Below, piece by piece: positions 46,857 through 55,865 of a stretch of 64,000 nucleotides of DNA. The translations under genes and the position numbers were made by a program. Each line of letters begins with the position of its first letter. Positions within the stretch are counted from its first letter, which is position 1. The notes beneath the pieces are model-generated. The model was not told the DNA's origin. It saw nothing but the letters and a program-made list of their open reading frames with translations, and searched no databases. The stretch comes from Arthrobacter sp. PAMC25284 (GTDB lineage Bacteria > Actinomycetota > Actinomycetes > Actinomycetales > Micrococcaceae), in assembly GCF_019443425.1 (NCBI RefSeq), contig NZ_CP080382.1, positions 62,001 to 126,000 on the forward strand. The letters run 5' to 3'.

Positions 46857-48328
46857 CCGGCAACGGCGTTAACAAGCGAAACAATTGGGGGAGCGGGCCG
46901 GATACCTGGAAGGTATCCGGCCCGCTTTTTCATGCCGGTCAGACCGGCCAGCCCTCCGGGGCCTGACGACCCGGCCGGATACTCCTCCAGCGGGACGTGA
47001 CCGGCGGCCCAGGACTTCAGGACCGGGTCAATGATCCGCCAGCAGTCCTCCGCGGTGTCGGCACGGACGGACAGCAGCGGATCGCCGGTCAGGACTCCTT
47101 CGAGGACTTCACCGTAGGGCAGCAGGGCGGAGGCGCTCAGCTCGGCCTGCAGCGTCGCACGGTCCAGGTTCAGCACGTTGCCGGGGCCGTTCACGTCGAC
47201 GTCGAACTGCAGGGTGTCCGGGCCGAAGCCGATCCGAAGCTGGTTGGGGGCGTCCACGCCCGTGAATCCCCTGGGCAGGTGCGGCACCGGCCGGAAGGTC
47301 ACCACAGCCTCCTTGCGCTTGTTGCCCAGGGCTTTGCCCGAGCGCAGGATGAACGGCACCCCCTGCCAGCGCCAGTTGTTGATCTCGACCCGGACCTCCG
47401 CAAGGGTCTCGGTGTTGCGGGCGGCGTCCACACCGTCTTCCGCAACGTAGTCCGGGACCTTCCGGCCCTCGATGCGGCCGGCCGTGTACCGTGCGCGGCG
47501 GGTGCTCGTGCGGTAGGGGGCCTTGATGCTGCTGGCCCGCAGGACGGTTGCGACGGCGTCGCGGAGGTCCCGTTCGTCAATGGAGGCAGGGGGCTCAAGG
47601 GCCATCAGCGCCAGGATCTCCAGCAGATGGCTCTGGATCATGTCGCGGAGGGCGCCGGCGCCGTCGTAGTAGCGGGCGCGTCCCTCCAGGGCCAGGTCCT
47701 CATCAAAGATGATCTCCACCTGCGCAATGTACTGCCGGTTCCAGACCGGCTCCAGGAAAGTGTTCGCGAAGCGCAGGCCCAGGATGTTCAGGACCGTGGC
47801 CTTGCCCAGGAAATGGTCCACCCGGTGGATATGGTCCTCGGGGACGAGGCCGGCGAGCGTGGCGTTGAGCCGGCGGGCGGATTTTTCATCCGAGCCGAAC
47901 GGCTTTTCCAGGACCAGGCGCGTCCCGGCCGGCACCTGTTCCGGCGCGAGGGCCTCGCAGGCCAACTGACTGACATGCGGCGGCAGCGCAAAGTAGACCG
48001 CCACCGGGCCGTCCAGTTCCGCGATCAGCCCTGCAAGGCGCCCTTCGGCGGTGACATCGAGCCGGTGGTAGCTGCTGGAAGCAGCGACCCGTTTCAGCTC
48101 CCGCTTGCCATAAGCGTCGGCCTGCGAGTTCTCGTCCGCGAAGGACTCCTCAACCCGGTCCCGCCATCGTTCCGGGGGCCAGTCGTCCGAGCCCGCGCCA
48201 ACGAGCGTCAGGCCGTCGGCGCGGCCGCGGGCCACGAGCCGGGCCAGGCCGGGCAGCAGCAGCCTGCCGGTCAGGTCGCCCGAGGCGCCGAGGATGAGCA
48301 GGGTCTTCACCGTTGTTTCGCTGGTCAC
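46853..48328 (-). CDS. zwf: glucose-6-phosphate dehydrogenase, divergent paralogue
   Basis: 491 residues. NADP-binding start LLILGASGDLTGRLLLPGLA, then VLEKPFGSDEKSARRLN, the active-site motif RVDHFLGKATVLNILGLRFA, QSHLLEILALMALEPPAS, and RSGKALGNKRKEAVVTFRP. The usual motif is DHYLGKE; here it is DHFLGKA, so catalytic His and Lys remain but the neighbouring Glu is lost. No opcA, tal, tkt or pgl neighbour is present, unlike the actinobacterial pentose-phosphate operon, so this may be a second, specialised Zwf. Its stop (46853-46855) overlaps that of glnK on the other strand, and its last codons include the glnK terminator. Confidence 0.83.
   Translation of the reverse strand: MTSETTVKTLLILGASGDLTGRLLLPGLARLVARGRADGLTLVGAGSDDWPPERWRDRVEESFADENSQADAYGKRELKRVAASSSYHRLDVTAEGRLAGLIAELDGPVAVYFALPPHVSQLACEALAPEQVPAGTRLVLEKPFGSDEKSARRLNATLAGLVPEDHIHRVDHFLGKATVLNILGLRFANTFLEPVWNRQYIAQVEIIFDEDLALEGRARYYDGAGALRDMIQSHLLEILALMALEPPASIDERDLRDAVATVLRASSIKAPYRTSTRRARYTAGRIEGRKVPDYVAEDGVDAARNTETLAEVRVEINNWRWQGVPFILRSGKALGNKRKEAVVTFRPVPHLPRGFTGVDAPNQLRIGFGPDTLQFDVDVNGPGNVLNLDRATLQAELSASALLPYGEVLEGVLTGDPLLSVRADTAEDCWRIIDPVLKSWAAGHVPLEEYPAGSSGPGGLAGLTGMKKRAGYLPGIRPAPPIVSLVNAVAG
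46893..46930 (+). terminator. intrinsic terminator of amtB-glnK
   Basis: A perfect 14-base stem GCGGGCCGGATACC (46893-46906) / GGTATCCGGCCCGC (46912-46925), loop of 5, followed by TTTTT (46926-46930). It acts on rightward transcripts. It lies inside the last 26 codons of the convergent zwf frame. Confidence 0.9.
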
Positions 48329-48480
48329 CTAAGCCAGCATGCCACCTTGACGGCGCGACTTGGTACCCTAGATAGTCGAGTCCCGTTGTCGAGACGGTTC
48401 GTTCAGGCGAACCCCAGTCGCGACGCTGGCGTGCCGGACCGGCCGCCATCCGTACATCCACTGAAAGAAGTGCACGGCGC
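48329..48480. other. intergenic region between zwf and ffh
   Basis: 152 bases between divergent starts; must hold both promoters. The stretch GTACCCTAGATAGTC (48363-48377) may include a -10. I saw no stable RNA gene or riboswitch. Confidence 0.3.
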
Positions 48481-50061
48481 GTGTTCAATTCACTCTCTGA
48501 CCGGTTGACAGCAACCTTCAAGAACCTCCGTGGCAAGGGCCGCCTGACCGAGGCGGACGTTGACGCCACGGTACGCGAGATCCGGCGTGCCCTCCTGGAC
48601 GCGGACGTGGCCGTTTCGGTGGTCCGGGAATTCACCGGACGCGTGCGCGAGCGTGCCCTCGGTGCCGAGGTCTCCGGTGCGCTGAACCCGAGCCAGCAGA
48701 TCGTGAAGATCGTCAACGAGGAACTCGTGGAGATCCTCGGCGGCGAGACACGCCGGATCCGCCTCGCCAAGACCGGTCCCACCGTCATTATGCTCGCCGG
48801 CCTCCAGGGCGCGGGCAAAACGACCCTGGCCGGCAAGCTGTCCAAATGGCTCAAAGCCCAGGGCCACAGCCCCATGCTCGTCGCTTGCGATCTGCAGCGC
48901 CCCAACGCCGTCACCCAGCTGCAGGTGGTCGGTCAGCGTGCCGGCGTGCCCGTGTTCGCTCCGCACCCCGGTGCGACGTCCGAACTGGAGCACCCGGCCG
49001 GTGATCCGGTCGCCGTCGCCCGCGCCGGCGTCGACGAGGCCCGACGCACCCTGCACGACGTCGTGATCGTCGATACCGCCGGCCGTCTCGGCGTCGACAC
49101 CGAGATGATGGAACAGGCCCGCCAGATCCGCCGGGCCATCGTTCCCAACGAAGTCCTGTTCGTGATTGACTCCATGATCGGCCAGGACGCCGTCAACACG
49201 GCGCTGGCCTTCGATGAGGGTGTTAACTTCACCGGCATTGTGCTGTCCAAACTCGACGGCGACGCCCGCGGCGGTGCCGCACTGTCCGTCGCCTCCGTCA
49301 CCGGCAAACCGGTAATGTTCGCGTCCACCGGCGAAGGCCTGGACGACTTCGAACTCTTCCACCCGGACCGGATGGCCTCGCGCATTCTCGACATGGGCGA
49401 CGTCCTGACCCTGATCGAGCAGGCCGAGAAGTCCTGGGACAAGGACGAGGCAGCCCGGATGGCGAAGAAATTCGCCGACCAGGAAGACTTCACCCTCGAC
49501 GATTTCCTGGCCCAGATGCAGCAGATCCGCAACATGGGCTCCATGAAGAAGATGCTGATGATGATGCCGGGCGCGCAGAACATCCGGCAGCAGCTGGAGC
49601 AGTTCGACGAACGCGAGATCGACCGGGTTGAGGCGATTGTCCGGTCGATGACGCCGCACGAGCGCGTCGCACCGAAAATCATCAACGGTTCCCGCCGCGC
49701 CCGCATCGCCCGCGGTTCCGGCGTGCACGTTTCCGAAGTCAATGGCCTCCTGGAGCGGTTTGCGCAGGCCCAGAAGATGATGAAGAAGATGGCCGCCGGC
49801 GGCGGGATGCCCGGCATGCCGGGGATGCCGGGCGCCGGGGGAGCGGCCCGCAAGGGTGCCAAGAACGCGCCGAAGAAGAAGGCGCGCTCCGGCAACCCCG
49901 CCAAGGCCGCCCAGGAACTTCGCGACGCGGAGGCCCGGCGCGCGGCAGGGGCCAAGGCCTTGCCGACCGGAGCTTCCTTCGGCCAGCAGGGCGGGGATTT
50001 TGATCCCTCCCAGCTGAACCTGCCCAAGGGCTTCGATAAATTCCTCGGCGGAGACAAGTAA
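48481..50061 (+). CDS. ffh: signal recognition particle protein Ffh (SRP54)
   Basis: 526 residues. N domain, G domain with MLAGLQGAGKTTLAGKLSKW, DTAGRLGVDTEMM, LSKLDGDARGGAALS, and a methionine-rich M domain (MGSMKKMLMMMPGAQ, MMKKMAAGGGMPGMPGMPG) that binds signal peptides and 4.5S RNA. It delivers ribosomes to FtsY (40620). The start is GTG 48481 (VFNSLSDRLTATF). A basic, Gly-rich C-terminal tail of about 70 residues follows the M domain. Confidence 0.96.
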   Translation: MFNSLSDRLTATFKNLRGKGRLTEADVDATVREIRRALLDADVAVSVVREFTGRVRERALGAEVSGALNPSQQIVKIVNEELVEILGGETRRIRLAKTGPTVIMLAGLQGAGKTTLAGKLSKWLKAQGHSPMLVACDLQRPNAVTQLQVVGQRAGVPVFAPHPGATSELEHPAGDPVAVARAGVDEARRTLHDVVIVDTAGRLGVDTEMMEQARQIRRAIVPNEVLFVIDSMIGQDAVNTALAFDEGVNFTGIVLSKLDGDARGGAALSVASVTGKPVMFASTGEGLDDFELFHPDRMASRILDMGDVLTLIEQAEKSWDKDEAARMAKKFADQEDFTLDDFLAQMQQIRNMGSMKKMLMMMPGAQNIRQQLEQFDEREIDRVEAIVRSMTPHERVAPKIINGSRRARIARGSGVHVSEVNGLLERFAQAQKMMKKMAAGGGMPGMPGMPGAGGAARKGAKNAPKKKARSGNPAKAAQELRDAEARRAAGAKALPTGASFGQQGGDFDPSQLNLPKGFDKFLGGDK

Positions 50062-50121
50062 CCCGCCAACCGCTGCTATGTCGCCCGCCGGATTGACGGG
50101 TCGGTGCCCTAGGGTTAGAGA

Positions 50122-50856
50122 ATGTTCAAGCAGCGCGTAGTTTTTGTCCACGGGGCAGGCAGCTTCGGGGCTGCCGCGTGGCCGAAGCAGCACGGATTGG
50201 CGCTCTCCTACGATGCCCTTTTCCTCCGGCGTCACGGGTTTGAACCAGACGCTGAACCACTTGAAACGGACTTCGCCGCGGACACCGCCATAGTCCTGGC
50301 ATCGCTGGCCGATGACGGCCGCGGTGAGGCCGGCGGCCACGTCGTGGCCCACTCGCAGGGAGCCATCGCGGCGATGATGGCCGCCGTCCAGCGGCCCGAT
50401 CTTGTCCAGTCCCTCACCCTGGTGGAACCGGCCTGCCTGTCGCTGACGGCTGAACTGCCGGCGTCGGCGGCGCACCGGGCCTTGATGCAGCCCCTGTATG
50501 ACGTCCGCCATCAGCTCAGCGACGAAGACTTTCAGCGCGAGTACCTTCGGCGGGCGTTCTCCGCAGACGCCCCCGGGGCGACAACGCCGGAGGCCGTCCG
50601 CGCTGCCCGGCGGCTGCGGTTGCAGGCGCCGCCCTGGGAGGCGCCGCTGCAGATCGTCCCCGGCGTGCCCACCCTGGTCCTGACCGGCGGCTGGGAACCG
50701 CTCTACGAGGAAATCGCCGGCTATTTGCGGGAGACCGGCGCCCTGCACCACGTCGCCGCGGGCGGGCACCGGCCCCAGGATTCGGCGGAAGGCCGCCGGA
50801 TCATCCGTTCATTCATTGCCGAAGTCAGCCGGTCCCAGCACGCCCAGGCGTGCTGA
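50122..50856 (+). CDS. alpha/beta-hydrolase fold protein
   Basis: 244 residues. Begins VVFVHGAGSFGAAAWPKQ (oxyanion His-Gly), nucleophile elbow VVAHSQGAIAAMMAA (Ser in HSQG), acid region VPTLVLTGGWEPLYEE, and the catalytic His in VAAGGHRPQDS. A complete hydrolase triad is thus visible; the substrate is unknown. ATG 50122 after AGGGTTAGAG. Confidence 0.8.
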   Translation: MFKQRVVFVHGAGSFGAAAWPKQHGLALSYDALFLRRHGFEPDAEPLETDFAADTAIVLASLADDGRGEAGGHVVAHSQGAIAAMMAAVQRPDLVQSLTLVEPACLSLTAELPASAAHRALMQPLYDVRHQLSDEDFQREYLRRAFSADAPGATTPEAVRAARRLRLQAPPWEAPLQIVPGVPTLVLTGGWEPLYEEIAGYLRETGALHHVAAGGHRPQDSAEGRRIIRSFIAEVSRSQHAQAC

Positions 50857-50896
50857 TCGGGACCGTCCGCGGATCCTCCGGCAACCGTCCGGCCGG

Positions 50897-52876
<1,980 letters not shown>

Positions 52877-52890
52877 CTACGCTTGGAGTC

Positions 52891-54003
52891 ATGAACAGGA
52901 TCATCGAGTTCAGCGGCCCGGTGCTGACCGCCCCGGACCGGGAAGAGCATGGACTGTGGTCGGTCGACGGCGTCCTGACCTTCCGGCGGCCTGCCGTCAG
53001 ACCGGACCGGGTCCTCGCCGGCTGGGTGATCCCGGGCCTCGTGGACGCCCACTGCCACATCGGACTCGGACCCGGTGGGGATGTCCCGGACCATACCGCC
53101 GAGGAACAGGCGCTCACGGACCGGAACGCCGGCACCCTGCTGGTGCGCGACGCCGGGGCTGTCCACGACACCCGCTGGCTGCAGCAGCGGGCCGACCTGC
53201 CGCGCATCATCCGGGCCGGACGGCATATCGCCCGGACCCGGCGGTACCTGCGGGGTTTCGCCGTCGAGGTTGAACCGGAAGGCCTCGTAGAGGCTGTGCG
53301 GAAACAGGCCAAGGCCGGGGACGGCTGGGTCAAACTCGTCGGGGACTGGATCGACCGTGACGCCGGGGACCTTGCCCCGAGCTTCCCGGCCCGAGTACTT
53401 AAGGACGCCGTCGAGGCGGCCCACGACGAAGGCGCGCGGGTGACGGCGCATTGTTTCGCTGAGGACACGCTCGATGACATGCTCGACGCCGGGATCGACT
53501 GCATCGAGCACGCCACCGGGCTCCTTCCCCGGCACCTTCCGCGTTTCGTGGAGCAGGGCGTCCCGATCGTCCCTACCCTGATCAACATCGCCACGTTCCC
53601 GGACATTGCCGCCCAGGCCGAGGCGAGGTTTCCGCGCTACGCCGCGCACATGCGCTCGCTCTGGCAGCGCCGCAGCGAGCGGATCCTCGAGGCCTTCGAG
53701 GCCGGGGTTCCGATTTACACCGGCACTGATGCCGGGAGCGTAATCCGGCACGGGCGCATTGTGGACGAAATCCAGGCATTGCACGCCGCAGGCCTGCCGG
53801 CCAGGGCGGCCCTCGACGCCGGGACCTGGTCCGCACGGGACTGGCTCGGCGCCGACGGGATCAGCGAGGGGGCCAGCGCCGACGTCCTGGTCTGCGCCGA
53901 GGATCCCCGGACCAATCTGGGCACCCTGCAGGAACTCAAGCACATTGTCCTTCGCGGCGAACCGGTCGCTCCGGCAGCAACCGGCCCATTAGGAATAAAT
54001 TGA
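52891..54003 (+). CDS. amidohydrolase-family protein
   Basis: 370 residues. TIM-barrel amidohydrolase: metal ligands in IPGLVDAHCHIGLG, KLVGDWIDRD with the bridging-lysine region, VTAHCFAEDTLDDML, GIDCIEHATGLL and the last Asp in IYTGTDAGSVIRHG. It resembles imidazolonepropionase/prolidase-like enzymes; the substrate is unknown. ATG 52891 lies 85 bases from the riboswitch start on the other strand, so their promoters are back to back. Confidence 0.8.
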   Translation: MNRIIEFSGPVLTAPDREEHGLWSVDGVLTFRRPAVRPDRVLAGWVIPGLVDAHCHIGLGPGGDVPDHTAEEQALTDRNAGTLLVRDAGAVHDTRWLQQRADLPRIIRAGRHIARTRRYLRGFAVEVEPEGLVEAVRKQAKAGDGWVKLVGDWIDRDAGDLAPSFPARVLKDAVEAAHDEGARVTAHCFAEDTLDDMLDAGIDCIEHATGLLPRHLPRFVEQGVPIVPTLINIATFPDIAAQAEARFPRYAAHMRSLWQRRSERILEAFEAGVPIYTGTDAGSVIRHGRIVDEIQALHAAGLPARAALDAGTWSARDWLGADGISEGASADVLVCAEDPRTNLGTLQELKHIVLRGEPVAPAATGPLGIN

Positions 54004-54071
54004 AGCTTCAAGTAATTTAGCCTTATGTAGGGTCATCGAGGGTCGGTGGCCGCAGGAACACCGGAGCGCCC

Positions 54072-54947
54072 ATGACCGCAGAAACCAGCACCCAGGATCT
54101 TCTTCCCGCCGAACTCGCCATGGGCACCGTGATGCTCAAGGTGGGGGACATGAAACTCATGTCGGACTACTATCAGCGTGCCCTCGGCCTGGACATTGTG
54201 GCGGAGCAGGACGGCGGGCTCTACCTCGGCCGCCGACGTAAACCCCTTGTGCACCTCGCCCCGGCCCCCGGACTGAGGATCCCCTCCCGCGGCGAGGCCG
54301 GACTCTTCCACACGGCGCTGCTGTTCGAGGACCAGCCTGCGCTGGCCGCCACGGTCGCCAGCGCTGCGCAGTACGCGCCGCAGTCCTTCACTGGAAGCGC
54401 GGACCACCTCGTCAGCGAGGCCTTCTATTTCACCGATCCCGAGGGTAACGGGATTGAGCTGTACTGGGACCGGCCCCGCGATGCCTGGTCCTGGGACGGC
54501 ATGAATGTGGTCATGGACAGCCTGGCCCTCCCGCCGCAGCGATTCCTCGAACAATTCCTGACCGAGGAATCGGTGACCGGGCAGCGCGGGACCGCGGCCG
54601 GCGTCGGACACGTCCACCTCCAGGTCGGCGACGTGCAGTCCGCCCATGACTTCTACGTCGGAACGCTTGGCTTCGAAAAGACCGCCGGCTGGCACGGCCA
54701 GGCCCTCTTCGTCTCCGCCGGCGGCTATCACCATCACATGGCCATGAACGTCTGGAACAGCCGCGGCGCCGGACCCCGGCATGACACGCTGGGGCTCGGT
54801 GAGGTGCTGATTGAACTGCCCTCGGCAGACGACGTCGGGGCGCTCGCCGACCGGCTTAGGGTCGCCGGTATGGAATCGCACCACACCGGAGCCGAACTGC
54901 GCTTCGAGGATCCATGGCGCAACCGCATCCGTGTCGCGGTGCGCTGA
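54072..54947 (+). CDS. VOC-family protein (CatE-type, two domains)
   Basis: 291 residues with two vicinal-oxygen-chelate modules. The first has MGTVMLKVGDMKLMSDYYQR and FYFTDPEGNGIELYWDRP; the second has AGVGHVHLQVGDVQSAHDFY and ends with RFEDPWRNRIRV. The His/Glu ligands fit extradiol-dioxygenase-like or glyoxalase-like members (catechol 2,3-dioxygenase CatE type). Substrate not assignable. ATG 54072. Confidence 0.8.
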   Translation: MTAETSTQDLLPAELAMGTVMLKVGDMKLMSDYYQRALGLDIVAEQDGGLYLGRRRKPLVHLAPAPGLRIPSRGEAGLFHTALLFEDQPALAATVASAAQYAPQSFTGSADHLVSEAFYFTDPEGNGIELYWDRPRDAWSWDGMNVVMDSLALPPQRFLEQFLTEESVTGQRGTAAGVGHVHLQVGDVQSAHDFYVGTLGFEKTAGWHGQALFVSAGGYHHHMAMNVWNSRGAGPRHDTLGLGEVLIELPSADDVGALADRLRVAGMESHHTGAELRFEDPWRNRIRVAVR

Positions 54948-55035
54948 CGCCAACTGCGCTGACTGCCAACTGCGCTGGCCGCTGGACATGCCCAGCGCAG
55001 ACTCCCAGCGATGGGCATAGTGGCTATATGTCCAG
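54942..55035. repeat. direct repeat and nested inverted repeats
   Basis: Directly after the VOC gene GCGCTGACGCCAACT and GCGCTGACTGCCAACT follow in tandem. Then CTGGACAT (54982-54989) pairs with ATGTCCAG (55028-55035), and within it ATGCCCA (54988-54994) pairs with TGGGCAT (55012-55018). The two stems are partly alternative. It may act as a 3' terminator-like structure or be a small dispersed repeat. Confidence 0.5.
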
Positions 55036-55155
55036 TGGTCGCGGTCAAGGGAGGGCATGCCCAGTCCAGCCCCGACGATGCCGCCCCCAAGCGGCTAGGC
55101 TGAAGCAAATGCCAAGATGCGGCCCAGCGCTGCCAGAAAACTAAGGACCAGCTTC

Positions 55156-55593
55156 ATGGGCTTCACCGAAATCTTTGTGTCCACCCACGACGAAGCCCTC
55201 CGGCGCGCCGCGGCCCTTGAAAGTGGCGGGGCCGCCGCGCCGGGGGCACTGCGGATCGCGGACATCAGCGACTTCGAAATTGAACGGCTCGGCGACCTGG
55301 CCGGGGCCGCCGTGCACGCCGCGGGATCAAACTATGAGCTGGCCATGGTCGACGTGTCCAGTGACGCGCTCCTCGGCGTCCCGGACGCCATGGTCCGGGT
55401 CCTCGCTGACCTGCTCAGCTACGAAACCGAAGGCGAAGGCAACGTCCTTGAGGACGTGGCCGAGGGCTGGGCGGCAGAGGAGGACATGCCCTTCGGCGCG
55501 GACCAGGCGCTGGGCCATGTCCGCCGCCTGGCCGAACTGGCCGCCGGCGTTGATCCGACCAGCAGGGCGGGGCTTTACGTCTGGACGGCCTGA
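55156..55593 (+). CDS. uncharacterised small acidic protein
   Basis: 145 residues from ATG 55156 (MGFTEIFVSTHDEALRRAA). Alternating helices with acidic residues, no signal peptide, no membrane segment. NYELAMVDVSSDALLGVPDA and EEDMPFGADQALGHVRRLA are candidate conserved blocks. I do not recognise a family with certainty; similar proteins are annotated as hypothetical in Arthrobacter-like genomes. Codon use is typical of the window. Confidence 0.6.
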   Translation: MGFTEIFVSTHDEALRRAAALESGGAAAPGALRIADISDFEIERLGDLAGAAVHAAGSNYELAMVDVSSDALLGVPDAMVRVLADLLSYETEGEGNVLEDVAEGWAAEEDMPFGADQALGHVRRLAELAAGVDPTSRAGLYVWTA

Positions 55594-55606
55594 CCTCCCC
55601 GGCGGC

Positions 55607-55733
55607 ACTGGCCGGTAGACCAGGCCAGCAGACCTGGCCGGTAGACCAGGCCGGCGACCTGGCCGGTAGACCTGGCCGGGAGACCAGGCCGGCGACCTGG
55701 CCGGTAGACCTGGCCGGCGGCGCTGGCCGGTAC
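55607..55733. repeat. GC-rich tandem repeat array
   Basis: About ten copies of a 12-13 base unit close to CTGGCCGGTAGAC alternate with AGGCCGGCGAC spacers. CTGGCC and GGCCAG are mutually complementary, so the array can fold. It lies between two same-direction genes and has no open frame with protein character. Confidence 0.85.
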
Positions 55734-55865
55734 ATCCGTGCGGGGCATGAGGCCGGACCCTGGTGCCCTTGGCCCACACGGCGCCCCCGATGGTCCCGGG
55801 TTCGTTGAGACCGTGGGCTATCCTCGGCTCATTGGTAACAAGGAAAATTTTTTGGGGGAGTAACG

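Noticed and set aside
48329-48480. 4.5S RNA or other small RNA next to ffh
   Set aside because: I could not find the conserved SRP RNA tetraloop helix there.
46997-48508. 503-codon + strand frame opposite zwf
   Set aside because: Antisense to a well-supported dehydrogenase and lacking recognisable motifs.
48490-50769. 759-codon open frame on the minus strand opposite ffh
   Set aside because: It mirrors ffh and the hydrolase gene, both with clear motifs; long antisense frames are normal in GC-rich DNA. Its product is His/Gly/Val-rich with no domain.
55607-55733. CRISPR-like array
   Set aside because: Units are 12-13 bases, contiguous and degenerate, with no unique spacers and no cas genes nearby.
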